NCBI GenBank assembly: GCA_003331885.1
Contig: QOPZ01000004.1
Coordinates: 1-40,924 of the forward strand
Origin: Cryomorphaceae bacterium
GTDB taxonomy: Bacteria > Bacteroidota > Bacteroidia > Flavobacteriales > Flavobacteriaceae
Length of the DNA stretch: 40,924 bases
Reading direction: 5' to 3'
This document shows positions 18,819 to 28,257 of the stretch, one piece after another. Below the pieces are notes generated by a model. That model did no database searches. It saw only the letters and a list, made by a program, of their open reading frames with translations, and was not told the origin of the DNA. The position numbers and the translations under genes are program-made. Each line of letters begins with the position of its first letter. Position 1 is the stretch's first letter.

Positions 18819-19436
18819 ATGGTACACTTTAGTAAAGAAAAAATTAATAATCTAGATAAAATATACAGATTAAATTTAATTAATAGTTGTACTGGGTATA
18901 AATCTGCTAACCTCTTAGGATCTATTGATAGTGAAGGAAATACAAATCTAGCAGTATTTAGTTCAATAACACATTTAGGTAGTAATCCTGCAATGATTGG
19001 ATTTGTTTTGAGACCTAGAACAGTTCCTAGAAATACCTATAATAATATGTTTAAACTAAAATATTTTACAGTGAACCATATTAACGTTCACGATATTAAA
19101 GATGCGCACCATACTTCAGCAAAATATCCAAAAGAAATCTCTGAATTTGACCAAACAAATCTAGAGGCAGAATACCTTGATGGTTTCATTGCTCCTTTTG
19201 TAAAAAGTTCTAAAATCAAGCTTGCATGTAAATACCTGAATGAATACGATATTAAAGAAAATGATACAATCTTAGTTGTGGCTTCAATTGAAGGTATATA
19301 TGTTGATGATGGAATTCTCCAGGAGGATGGATGGTTAAGGTTGGATTTGGCCAAAACTGTTGCTATAAATGGACTTGATGGTTATGCTGAAACAAAATTG
19401 ATTGAAAGATTTGAATATGCACGTCCAAAAAAATGA
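18819..19436 (+). CDS. Flavin reductase family protein
   Basis: RLNLINSCTGYKSANLLGSIDSEGNTNLAVFSSITHLGSNPAMIGFVLRP matches the flavin reductase-like (DIM6/NTAB) fold. Confidence 0.88.
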   Translation: MVHFSKEKINNLDKIYRLNLINSCTGYKSANLLGSIDSEGNTNLAVFSSITHLGSNPAMIGFVLRPRTVPRNTYNNMFKLKYFTVNHINVHDIKDAHHTSAKYPKEISEFDQTNLEAEYLDGFIAPFVKSSKIKLACKYLNEYDIKENDTILVVASIEGIYVDDGILQEDGWLRLDLAKTVAINGLDGYAETKLIERFEYARPKK

Positions 19437-20077
19437 CCAAAATAATTAATAATAAGATTGAAGATTATATTGAAAAGAACTCTTCAAAAGAACCTCAAAT
19501 TTTAAAAGATTTAAATAAAGAAACTTATTTAAAAGTATTGAATCCTAGGATGTTGAGCGGTCACTTACAAGGAAGATTTTTATCTATTATTAGTAAATTA
19601 ATTAAACCAAAAAAAATACTTGAGATTGGGACTTATACTGGATATTCAGCAATATGTATGGCAGAAGGGTTAATTGATAATGGAATTATTCATACAATAG
19701 ACATAAATGAAGAATTAGTTTCAATTCAAAAAAAATATTTTAAAAAAACAAAAACTACAAACTCAATAATTCAACATGTAGGTGATGCCAAGGAGGTTAT
19801 TGGAAAAATTGATGAAACTTTTGATATGGTTTTTTTAGATGCAGATAAAGAAAACTATATTGAGTATTATAATTTATGTATTGGCAAAGTAAGAAGTGGA
19901 GGATTAATTATTGCAGATAATGTACTTTGGACTGGAAAGGTTATTGATCCAAAAAGTTATGATGATGAATTAACTCAATATCTTATAGATTTTAACACAA
20001 TTATAAATCAGGATGATAGAGTCGAAAATATTATTCTTCCCTTGAGAGATGGTTTAAATATTATTATAAAGAATTAG
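19433..20077 (+). CDS. O-methyltransferase (class I SAM, caffeoyl-CoA OMT-like)
   Basis: KKILEIGTYTGYSAICMAEGL, FDMVFLDADKENYIEYYNLC, GGLIIADNVLWTGKV. Confidence 0.92.
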   Translation: MTKIINNKIEDYIEKNSSKEPQILKDLNKETYLKVLNPRMLSGHLQGRFLSIISKLIKPKKILEIGTYTGYSAICMAEGLIDNGIIHTIDINEELVSIQKKYFKKTKTTNSIIQHVGDAKEVIGKIDETFDMVFLDADKENYIEYYNLCIGKVRSGGLIIADNVLWTGKVIDPKSYDDELTQYLIDFNTIINQDDRVENIILPLRDGLNIIIKN

Positions 20078-20340
20078 AGATTTCTTTTCATTGAACCAGT
20101 TAAATCATCAATATCATCTTTAACTTTATCTATTTCTTTGGAAATTGAATCTGTATCAATACCTTTTTTCTCAGCACTCTTTTTGATTTCTGTCTTTATT
20201 TCCTGCGTTGCATCTTTAACTTTTCTAATTCCTTGGGCCATACCTTTGGCAATATCTGGAATCTTGTCAGCTCCAAAAATCATTAGAATTATAAAAAATA
20301 TAAATACTATTTCTGCACCACTAATAAATAAAAATGTCAT
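20074..20340 (-). CDS. Sec-independent protein translocase TatA/TatE-like subunit
   Basis: Single TM followed by an amphipathic helix: GAEIVFIFFIILMIFGADKIPDIAKGMAQGIRKVKDATQEIKTEI. Confidence 0.88.
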   Translation of the reverse strand: MTFLFISGAEIVFIFFIILMIFGADKIPDIAKGMAQGIRKVKDATQEIKTEIKKSAEKKGIDTDSISKEIDKVKDDIDDLTGSMKRNL

Positions 20341-22625
20341 CCTTGAATCCTTGATTTAAACTTATCGAAATCTGTATTTTCTTCCTTCTTTGGCCATGAA
20401 TTATTTCTAGTATCGATATCTGCCGTTTCCTTATCAGGATCTAATACTATTTCAGTAATTTTTTTATTTGATGTTATAAGTTTTCTTACTTCTTTGTCAT
20501 TTTTTCTCCAAACTTGAGCAGGATATGTTTTTCTTTGAATTTCTCCATCTTCAAATTTTATATCTACAATTATAGGCATTACCAATCCGCCAGGTTTTTC
20601 AAATACAACTTCATAGAAATATTTTGGTATTTCTAAATTCTTAATTTGATCTTCAGAATAATTTTCTTTTAAATAATTATTTAAAAGCTTTGAGTTTTCT
20701 AGAGGTGGTTTTTCTTTATAATTTTCATTGTCATTTTCAAATTTTTCAAAGAATACTAGAGGTCTAAGTCTATTTCTTTGAATACCTCTTTCCTCCATGA
20801 TTTTTTTCATTTCTTCTCCTGGATTTGGTGAAACAAAATACTGATTCAACTCCTTTATCGAAATATCTACATAGTCTGTTGTATAAAACCATCCCCTCCA
20901 AAACCAATCTAGATCAACGGCAGAAGCATCCTCCATTGTTCTAAAAAAATCTTCAGGTGTTGGATGTTTGAACATCCATCTTTGAGAATAGGTTTTAAAA
21001 GCATAATCAAATAACTCTTTACCCATAATAGTTTCTCTTAAAATATTTAAAGCAGTAGCAGGCTTACCATATGCATTAGGGCCTAAACTAAATACATTTT
21101 CTGGGTTTGACATGATTGGTGCTAAAAATTTTTGATCAACACTCATATAATCAGTAATTAGATCAGCTGGTCCTCTATCCGATGGAAAATTTTTATTTGG
21201 ATAAATTGCATCTGGATATTTTTCGCCAAATTCTTGTTCCGCTAAATATTGAACAAATGTGGTAAGTCCTTCATCCATCCACGCCCATTGTCTTTCATCA
21301 CTATTAACAATCATCGGAAAGAAATTATGTCCAATTTCATGAATTATTACACCAATCATTCCAAACTTTACATCATCAGAATATGAACCATCAAAATTTG
21401 GTCTTCCAAAGTTGAAACATATCATTGGGTATTCCATACCTATTTGATGAGCATGAACTGAAACTGCTTTATGATATGGATAATCAAAAGTAAACTTTGA
21501 AAAAGTTTTAAGAGCTTCAACTACAGTAATAGTTGAATATTCCTCCCACAAAGGATTTCCCTCTTTTGGATATATAGAAACAGCCATTACATCTTCATCA
21601 CCAATTTTTACTGCCATCATTTCAAGAATATATTTTCTTGATGTTGCAAAAGCAAAATCTCTAACATTTTTAGCTAAAAACTTCCAAGTTTTTTTCTCAT
21701 TTGAAAAAGTCTTTTCTGCTTCAACTGCTTCATCTTGTGAAACAATAATAACAGGCTTATCAAATGACTTTTTAGCTTGATTAAATCTTTTCATCATATC
21801 TTTTGTGTAAACCTCTTTTCTATTAATCAACTCACCTGTAGCTTCAAGAATATGATCAGCTGGAACTGTAATATTTACTTCAAAGTCCCCAAAGGGTAGT
21901 GCAAATTCACCGTCTCCCCAAAACTGATAGTTTTGCCAACCTTCAACTTCATTATAAACACACATCCTAGGGTAAAATTGAGCAATTATATAAGCTCTGT
22001 TATCATCATTTGGAAATGTTTCATAACCAGATCTGCCATCTTGCTTAACGTGATCATTTATATTATACCACCATTTGATTTTAAATGAAAAAGATTGACC
22101 AGTTGAAATAGGATTTGGCAAATCAATTCTCATCATTGTTTGATTGATGATATAATCCAATGGTTTATTTTCAGTACTGGTAACATATTCAATATTAAAT
22201 CCTCCGTCAAATGGACTTTTTAAGAATTCTTTATCAAATGAATCAGGTATATATGCTGGACCTACTCCATCGGAGTCAATTTCAAGACTTGGGGAGTCTT
22301 TTTTTCTAACGTTTTGATCTAATTGTAGCCAAATATAACTTAATGTCTCTGGTGAGTTATTTATGTAAGTTACAGTCTGGTCGCCATAAACTTTTTTATT
22401 TTTGTCATCTAACTCAATATTCATCTTATAATCTGCTTGTTGCTGATAATATGCTGGACCTGGTGCTCCAGATGCAGTCCTATACATATTAGGACTGGAA
22501 AATTCTTCGTACAACTGCCTAAATTTATTGGTGTTTATATGTCCTTCTTGTTTTTCTTGTTGAGAAAAAATATTTAAGGGAAAGACTATAAAAAAAAGTA
22601 TTGAAAAAGTTAAATGTGTTTTCAT
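20337..22625 (-). CDS. Secreted M1 family metallopeptidase
   Basis: Signal peptide; GVIIHEIGHNFFPMIVNSDERQWAWMDEGLTTFVQYLAE zinc site (HExxH...E). Confidence 0.93.
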   Translation of the reverse strand: MKTHLTFSILFFIVFPLNIFSQQEKQEGHINTNKFRQLYEEFSSPNMYRTASGAPGPAYYQQQADYKMNIELDDKNKKVYGDQTVTYINNSPETLSYIWLQLDQNVRKKDSPSLEIDSDGVGPAYIPDSFDKEFLKSPFDGGFNIEYVTSTENKPLDYIINQTMMRIDLPNPISTGQSFSFKIKWWYNINDHVKQDGRSGYETFPNDDNRAYIIAQFYPRMCVYNEVEGWQNYQFWGDGEFALPFGDFEVNITVPADHILEATGELINRKEVYTKDMMKRFNQAKKSFDKPVIIVSQDEAVEAEKTFSNEKKTWKFLAKNVRDFAFATSRKYILEMMAVKIGDEDVMAVSIYPKEGNPLWEEYSTITVVEALKTFSKFTFDYPYHKAVSVHAHQIGMEYPMICFNFGRPNFDGSYSDDVKFGMIGVIIHEIGHNFFPMIVNSDERQWAWMDEGLTTFVQYLAEQEFGEKYPDAIYPNKNFPSDRGPADLITDYMSVDQKFLAPIMSNPENVFSLGPNAYGKPATALNILRETIMGKELFDYAFKTYSQRWMFKHPTPEDFFRTMEDASAVDLDWFWRGWFYTTDYVDISIKELNQYFVSPNPGEEMKKIMEERGIQRNRLRPLVFFEKFENDNENYKEKPPLENSKLLNNYLKENYSEDQIKNLEIPKYFYEVVFEKPGGLVMPIIVDIKFEDGEIQRKTYPAQVWRKNDKEVRKLITSNKKITEIVLDPDKETADIDTRNNSWPKKEENTDFDKFKSRIQG

Positions 22626-22664
22626 TTGTAATGATTAAGGAATGTAAATTTACTAAATATCTAT

Positions 22665-23153
22665 TTATGGAATAAATATTTTACTTTGGAAATTATTATT
22701 TGTGTGAATAAAACTTTTTTTATAATTATTTGATCTAAAAAGAATAATATTTTTTTGATTTTTAAATGAATTAAATAAAATTTTATTCTCAACAATAAAA
22801 CTTTTTGAATCATTATTGTAAACTTCTATATAGTAAATTAATAGATCGTTTTTTCTTTCAAATCCTAGGTAATCTAATTCAAAATCAATTGTATTGCTGT
22901 AAATTTTAAAATTATCTTTCAAATAATTAGTAATTAATAAATTAGTTTTCTCATAATTTGAGTAATCTAATTTATTTGAATTAAAACCCAACTCTTTTTC
23001 TAAATCATCATGAAAAATTTTTAAGCTTACTTGATATGTTCCTGAATCATGATTAAAATCAATTAAAGTAGAGCTTACATAATACTTATGTAAAAATATT
23101 AGTAATATAAATGTTGATAATTTAATTATTAATTGATTCATAAAATTTTTCAA
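22665..23153 (-). CDS. DUF6702-like protein
   Basis: HKYYVSSTLIDFNHDSGTYQVSLKIFHDDLEKELG resembles DUF6702 proteins found upstream of M1 peptidases in Flavobacteriia (recalled). Confidence 0.7.
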   Translation of the reverse strand: MKNFMNQLIIKLSTFILLIFLHKYYVSSTLIDFNHDSGTYQVSLKIFHDDLEKELGFNSNKLDYSNYEKTNLLITNYLKDNFKIYSNTIDFELDYLGFERKNDLLIYYIEVYNNDSKSFIVENKILFNSFKNQKNIILFRSNNYKKSFIHTNNNFQSKIFIP

Positions 23154-23904
23154 GATTAGTTAAAAGTAGAATATGATTTGAGTTTCTAAAATCTATCTCC
23201 ATATCATAATTTTCCATAGCACCAATTACAAATTCATAAACACTATCAATGTCTAATTTGTAATTTTCTATAAAAAAATTAACTCCGTAAAATTGAATTA
23301 TATCTGCTGCAACACCAGATCTTGACTCTAATTCTCTCGCTTTTCTTAGGGTTTTATAATAGCCACTTAATTGTTTATATGCAGCATCAATATCTAGAGG
23401 CATGACTGGAATAAGAATTGCATTTAATAGAAGGCTTCCACTATTTTTATAAACAATTTTTTCCTTTCTTTCTCCTTTAAAGCCTGGAATACCAGCATCA
23501 TCAAAATTAAAAACCTCTTTTTCATTAATTTTTTTCATATCAGAAATCAAATCTCCAGATAAATTATAAGGTGAAACAGTTACACTTTCTAACTCATTAA
23601 TAATTGGCTCAAGGTAAACTCTAATTGAGTCAGATTGATAAACAGCTTTTTCAATTATTATTAACTGAGTCTTAATTTGAACAGATGTGAAAAATATTGA
23701 GTCATTTTCTCTAACTCCTACTTTAAAAAACCCTTTATTATCTGTTATTGTCTTAGCACCTGATGTGCTATTAATAACGTGAATTCCACTAATATCTATA
23801 GTGTCATTTATAACTTCACCAACTATTGTTTTAAAATTATTTTCTTGAGAATAAAGAAAACTTGAAGCCAATAAAAAAAATAATATGTATCTAATTTTTT
23901 GCAA
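23122..23904 (-). CDS. Carboxypeptidase-like regulatory domain-containing protein
   Basis: Signal peptide; GEVINDTIDISGIHVINSTSGAKTITDNKGFFKVGVRENDSIFFTSVQ (CarboxypepD_reg-like fold). Confidence 0.82.
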   Translation of the reverse strand: MQKIRYILFFLLASSFLYSQENNFKTIVGEVINDTIDISGIHVINSTSGAKTITDNKGFFKVGVRENDSIFFTSVQIKTQLIIIEKAVYQSDSIRVYLEPIINELESVTVSPYNLSGDLISDMKKINEKEVFNFDDAGIPGFKGERKEKIVYKNSGSLLLNAILIPVMPLDIDAAYKQLSGYYKTLRKARELESRSGVAADIIQFYGVNFFIENYKLDIDSVYEFVIGAMENYDMEIDFRNSNHILLLTNLEKFYESINN

Positions 23905-24634
23905 TGGACTTTACAAACTTTTTACTTTGTTTAACAAGAAACTCAATTAATTCAAACTCATTATCTTTTTGAAGTAAGATCCTATCAGGGAAATTATCAT
24001 CACAATAAAGTAAAAACTCATTTATTTTATCATCAGGAATCATTAAATTTTTAGTAAAGAAAATATCGTCATAAAGTTCTCTTAATAAATCACTTGGACG
24101 ATATTTAAAATTTACACTTTTCTCCTGTGATTGATCACTAATTGATTTAGATATAAGTCTGTAAAGGTTTACAAAATTGACACCGTTTTTTAATTTTCCT
24201 TCTTCATTAATTACATTATTAACTCTTGTCGATTTATCAAATGTATAATCAAACCTTTTAAATTCTTCTTCTTTTAAATCTAAAAATTTTTCTTTATCAT
24301 CTGGTGTAACAACTACTTGATCCAATTCGGTTACTTTTTCATTTACATCAATTACAATTCTATTTTTTTGAAGTATTTCTTTAGTTATATTTAATTCTCT
24401 AATTTGATACTGTACAGATGAAAAAATCAATTTATCGTTAAGTTTAACCTCAATTTCAAATTCTCCTTCTTCATTAGTTGTCGTGGCTTGTTGAGAGGTA
24501 TTGTTTATAACATTTGCTGAATTTACATTTACATTTTTATAAAGAACTTTTCCTTTTATCCATGTTCTGTAGTCATCTTGTGAATAGGTAAAATTTATTG
24601 CAATTAAAAGAAAGATATTTAAAAAAATTCTCAT
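23891..24634 (-). CDS. Carboxypeptidase-like regulatory domain-containing protein (paralog of the preceding one)
   Basis: KGKVLYKNVNVNSANVINNTSQQATTTNEEGEFEIEVKLNDKLIFSSVQYQIREL parallels the adjacent paralog. Confidence 0.82.
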   Translation of the reverse strand: MRIFLNIFLLIAINFTYSQDDYRTWIKGKVLYKNVNVNSANVINNTSQQATTTNEEGEFEIEVKLNDKLIFSSVQYQIRELNITKEILQKNRIVIDVNEKVTELDQVVVTPDDKEKFLDLKEEEFKRFDYTFDKSTRVNNVINEEGKLKNGVNFVNLYRLISKSISDQSQEKSVNFKYRPSDLLRELYDDIFFTKNLMIPDDKINEFLLYCDDNFPDRILLQKDNEFELIEFLVKQSKKFVKSIAKN

Positions 24635-24635
24635 A

Positions 24636-25421
24636 CTAGTTCAAAGATTTAATTCTGATATTTCTAAACTTTATAGGGTGACTTTCAGATTGTAAAGAAA
24701 TATATCCTTCGGTTAGCTTTTGATCCTTTTTATCAATCATATTTTCAGGAAGTCTACCATCATCACCATATCTTAAATTTGTATAAGTTAAAACAGTTTT
24801 TCCATTTATAATATGATGAGCTATAGAATCAGAGTAAACAATAATTTCTGCTTCGACCCAATCATCATTATTGAAGGTATCTGATTTTGATCTTGTGCAG
24901 TGTCCCTTAACTTTAACTGAATTCATATCCACATCCGTACCTGGTGTACATAAATTTCCAGTTGGACGAGAACCATCGTTGAGTCCTCCTAAAAACTGAG
25001 TTTCTATACTTACTGGAAATGGTTGATCTATCAAAAGAGTCTCTGGATGTTGACTGTGAAACATAACACCACTATTCTTTGTAGCCCATCCTTCCCCGCC
25101 ATTAGCTTGTTCACCAAAAAATTTGTATTCCAACTTGAGATGATAATTTTTAAATTTTTTCTTGGTATAATATAAATGACCATATCTAAAATCAAAATTT
25201 TCATAATTTTCGTATGAGACTTGAATTTGTCCATCTTTTACTTTAAAGGTATTTCCAAAATTTTCACCACTTGGATATCCTTTAATTTTAACAGTCCAAT
25301 CATCAAGATTATTTCCATTAAAAATATATTCCCAATCATCACCATTAGATAAACTTTTGAATCCTATTGCAATAAAAAAAATTGCTAGACCTACATAAAA
25401 AAAATTTAGAGATTTTTTCAT
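24636..25421 (-). CDS. DUF1080 (3-keto-disaccharide hydrolase-like, concanavalin-type) secreted protein
   Basis: Start re-assigned to MKKSLNFFYVGLAIFF (signal-like); EYIFNGNNLDDWTVKIKGYP, NSGVMFHSQ, GYISLQSESHPIKFRNIRIKSL. Confidence 0.9.
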   Translation of the reverse strand: MKKSLNFFYVGLAIFFIAIGFKSLSNGDDWEYIFNGNNLDDWTVKIKGYPSGENFGNTFKVKDGQIQVSYENYENFDFRYGHLYYTKKKFKNYHLKLEYKFFGEQANGGEGWATKNSGVMFHSQHPETLLIDQPFPVSIETQFLGGLNDGSRPTGNLCTPGTDVDMNSVKVKGHCTRSKSDTFNNDDWVEAEIIVYSDSIAHHIINGKTVLTYTNLRYGDDGRLPENMIDKKDQKLTEGYISLQSESHPIKFRNIRIKSLN

Positions 25422-25439
25422 AACTATAATTTTATATGA

Positions 25440-25511
25440 GCGGGAGACCGGGTTCGAACCGGCGACATTCAGCTTGGAAGGCTGACGCTCTACCAACTGA
25501 GCTACTCCCGC
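25440..25511 (-). tRNA. tRNA-Gly (anticodon TCC)
   Basis: Reverse complement GCGGGAGTAGCTCAGTTGGTAGAGCGTCAGCCTTCCAAGCTGAATGTCGCCGGTTCGAACCCGGTCTCCCGC folds as a 72-nt cloverleaf with anticodon loop CTTCCAA. CCA not encoded. Confidence 0.96.
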
Positions 25512-25551
25512 AAAAAAAATTTTATTTATTTTAACAAATAAATTTATTTCT

Positions 25552-25992
25552 TTGAATTTAACTATAAAATTAATCAAATCAAATGAGCTCTTGTTTTTAA
25601 GAAGTAAAATTCTAAGAAACAATATAAGTCCAGACGATTGTAAATTTGATGGTGATGAACTCAAAGATACTTATCATTTAGGAGCATTTTGTTCAGGAAA
25701 ACTGATAGGAGCGGTTTCTTTAATAAAAAACAAATGTCAAAAAATGAGATTCAAAAACTGTTATCAGATGAGAGCACTTTGTGTTGATGATTTATTTCAA
25801 AAAAAAGGAGTAGGTAAAAAACTAGTCAAAGCAGTTGAAACTAGTTTAAAAGAATTAAGAATTAGTACTGTTTGGATGAATGCAAGAGAAACTGCAATAC
25901 CTTTTTACCGAAAATTAAATTATATTAATACCAATATTAAATATTCTATTGGGCAAATTGGTCTACATTATTTAATGTATAAAAAACTATGA
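25552..25992 (+). CDS. GNAT family N-acetyltransferase (TTG start)
   Basis: MRALCVDDLFQKKGVGKKLVKAVETSLKEL (motif A) and NARETAIPFYRKLNY. Confidence 0.9.
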   Translation: MNLTIKLIKSNELLFLRSKILRNNISPDDCKFDGDELKDTYHLGAFCSGKLIGAVSLIKNKCQKMRFKNCYQMRALCVDDLFQKKGVGKKLVKAVETSLKELRISTVWMNARETAIPFYRKLNYINTNIKYSIGQIGLHYLMYKKL

Positions 25993-26702
25993 TAGATTAT
26001 AAATTATTATGTTTGGTAATAATAGTTTTTGGATTAAACTGTATGAATTCACAAAACATAGATTATAAAACTTTACTAGGTATAGAGCATTCAAGTTTAG
26101 TTGGAGATTCAATTAAACTAGAAAAAAACACATTTATTGCAATGGAAAAAATGAGGAAGGCAGCTCTTCTTGATGGAATTAAAATAAAAGTAGTTTCAGG
26201 TTTTAGAGATTTTGAAAGACAAAAGCAAATTTGGAACAGAAAGTTTAAAAAGTTTACTACTGAAAATAATTTAAGTGATTTGGATGCAATTAAAGAAATT
26301 ATACGTTTTTCAACAATTCCAGGAACATCAAGACATCACTGGGGAACTGAAATTGATGTTATAGATGAAGATTTTAAAAATGAAAAAAATTTACTGATTT
26401 CTAACAAATATGAAGAAGGTGGAATATTTGAAAAGCTTAAAAAATGGATGGATAATAACTCTCAAAAATTTGGTTTTTACCTAACATATGATAACAATAT
26501 AAATAGAAAAGGATTTGAATATGAGCCGTGGCATTATAGCTATTTACCAGAATCAAAAAAATATTTAGAAAGTTTTTTAAAAATTGATATTGTTGAAATA
26601 ATTTCAAAGGTTGATATTAAAGGCAAAGAACTTTTTAACGAAAAATTTATTTCTGATTATATTAACAATAATATTCTAGAAATCAATCCTAATCTCAAAT
26701 GA
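25989..26702 (+). CDS. M15 family (VanY-like) D-alanyl-D-alanine carboxypeptidase
   Basis: KVVSGFRDFERQKQIWNRKF, PGTSRHHWGTEIDVID, EPWHYSYLP. Confidence 0.9.
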   Translation: MIDYKLLCLVIIVFGLNCMNSQNIDYKTLLGIEHSSLVGDSIKLEKNTFIAMEKMRKAALLDGIKIKVVSGFRDFERQKQIWNRKFKKFTTENNLSDLDAIKEIIRFSTIPGTSRHHWGTEIDVIDEDFKNEKNLLISNKYEEGGIFEKLKKWMDNNSQKFGFYLTYDNNINRKGFEYEPWHYSYLPESKKYLESFLKIDIVEIISKVDIKGKELFNEKFISDYINNNILEINPNLK

Positions 26703-26713
26703 TATTTTATAGC

Positions 26714-26721
26714 TAAATTTG
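26714..26721 (+). promoter_or_regulatory. Candidate Bacteroidota -7 element (TAAATTTG) for gpmI
   Basis: TAAATTTGC in the short gap after the M15 peptidase gene, identical to the 4028 element. Confidence 0.4.
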
Positions 26722-26736
26722 CTTAGAACTATTGAT

Positions 26737-28257
26737 TTGAAAAAAACTAAAAAACTAATTCTATTAATTCTGGATGGTTGGGGAATTTCAAAAGATCCAG
26801 CAAAGTCTGCAATAGATAAAGCAAATACGCCTTGCTATGATTCATTGATTAAAAAATACCCAAATGCAAAACTTTTAACACATGGTAAAAGCGTAGGACT
26901 TCCTGATGGACAAATGGGAAATAGTGAAGTTGGTCATATGAATATTGGAGCTGGAAGAATAGTTTTTCAAGAATTAGCCAAAATAAATAATGATATAAAA
27001 AATGGTTTTTTAAAAAAAAATAAATCATTAAATAAGTGCATTGATCAAGCAATTTTAAATAAAAAAAATATTCATCTTATTGGCTTAGCTTCAGATGGTG
27101 GTGTACATTCTCATATTTCTCATTTAAAAGAATTAATAGATATTATTGAATCTAAAAAAGCTAAGAACACCTTTATCCATGCATTTACCGATGGTAGAGA
27201 TGTCGATCCTATGTCTGGATTAAAGCATATAAAAAGTATTTTAGATTTTATTGAAAATTCAAGTTTTGAGTTAGCGTCTATATGTGGAAGATATTATTCA
27301 ATGGACAGAGACAAAAGATGGGATAGAGTAAAGAAAGCATATGATCTTTTAGTTAATGGAAAGGGATATGTAAGTAATGATCCACTAAAAGCAATTCAAG
27401 AATCTTACAATAATGGTATAACTGATGAATTCATAAGTCCTATAGCAATAGCTAAAAACAATAAACCCGTGGCTAAAATAAAAGATGGTGATTTGGTTCT
27501 ATTTTATAATTTTAGAACCGATAGAGGAAGGCAATTAACAGAGGTTTTAAGTCAGTATGATTTAATTGAATTTGGAATGAAAAAATTAGACTTAAACTAT
27601 TTAACAATGACTAATTATAATAATGATTATAATAATATATCTGTTATATATGAAAACAAAAACTTAAAAGACACTTTAGGTGAAGTTTTATCTGTTAATA
27701 GTAAAAATCAAATCAGAATTGCTGAAACTGAAAAATATCCACACGTAACCTTCTTTTTTAATGGTGGAAAAGAAGAAAAATTCATTAATGAAAAAAGAAT
27801 AATGTGTGAATCACCTAAGGTTGCAACTTATGATTTAAAACCTGAAATGAGTGCTCTGAGTATTACTAACTCCATAATCCCTGAAATACAAAATAAAAGC
27901 GCTGATTTTATTTGTTTAAATTTTGCAAATCCTGATATGGTTGGACATACCGGAGATTTTAAGGCTGCAATTAAAGCATGTGAAGCTGTCGATGATTGTA
28001 CTAGTACAATTATTAAAGAATGTTTAAAAAATGATTACTCAATAATTTTAATAGCTGATCATGGCAATAGTGATGTTATGATTAATGATGATGGAACTCC
28101 AAATACTGCACATACAACTAATCCTGTTCCAATAATTATAATTGATGATGATGTTAAAAAAGTTAATGATGGTGTTCTTGCAGATATAGCTCCTACTATT
28201 TTAAATATTTTAGATCTTAAAAAACCAAAACTAATGACTGGTAATACATTGATATGA
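26737..28257 (+). CDS. gpmI: 2,3-bisphosphoglycerate-independent phosphoglycerate mutase; non-ATG start (TTG at 26737, or 26719)
   Basis: LILLILDGWGISKDP, GQMGNSEVGHMNIGAGR, HAFTDGRDVDP, FNFRTDRGRQLTE, NFANPDMVGHTGD, ADHGNSDVM. Confidence 0.95.
   Translation: MKKTKKLILLILDGWGISKDPAKSAIDKANTPCYDSLIKKYPNAKLLTHGKSVGLPDGQMGNSEVGHMNIGAGRIVFQELAKINNDIKNGFLKKNKSLNKCIDQAILNKKNIHLIGLASDGGVHSHISHLKELIDIIESKKAKNTFIHAFTDGRDVDPMSGLKHIKSILDFIENSSFELASICGRYYSMDRDKRWDRVKKAYDLLVNGKGYVSNDPLKAIQESYNNGITDEFISPIAIAKNNKPVAKIKDGDLVLFYNFRTDRGRQLTEVLSQYDLIEFGMKKLDLNYLTMTNYNNDYNNISVIYENKNLKDTLGEVLSVNSKNQIRIAETEKYPHVTFFFNGGKEEKFINEKRIMCESPKVATYDLKPEMSALSITNSIIPEIQNKSADFICLNFANPDMVGHTGDFKAAIKACEAVDDCTSTIIKECLKNDYSIILIADHGNSDVMINDDGTPNTAHTTNPVPIIIIDDDVKKVNDGVLADIAPTILNILDLKKPKLMTGNTLI

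Noticed and set aside
25422-25664. N-terminal 81 aa of ORF 24636..25664 (contains AGVAQLVERQPSKLNVAGSNPVSRS)
   Set aside because: This is translation through tRNA-Gly and flanking DNA, a well-known artefact; the real start is MKKSLNFF at 25421.
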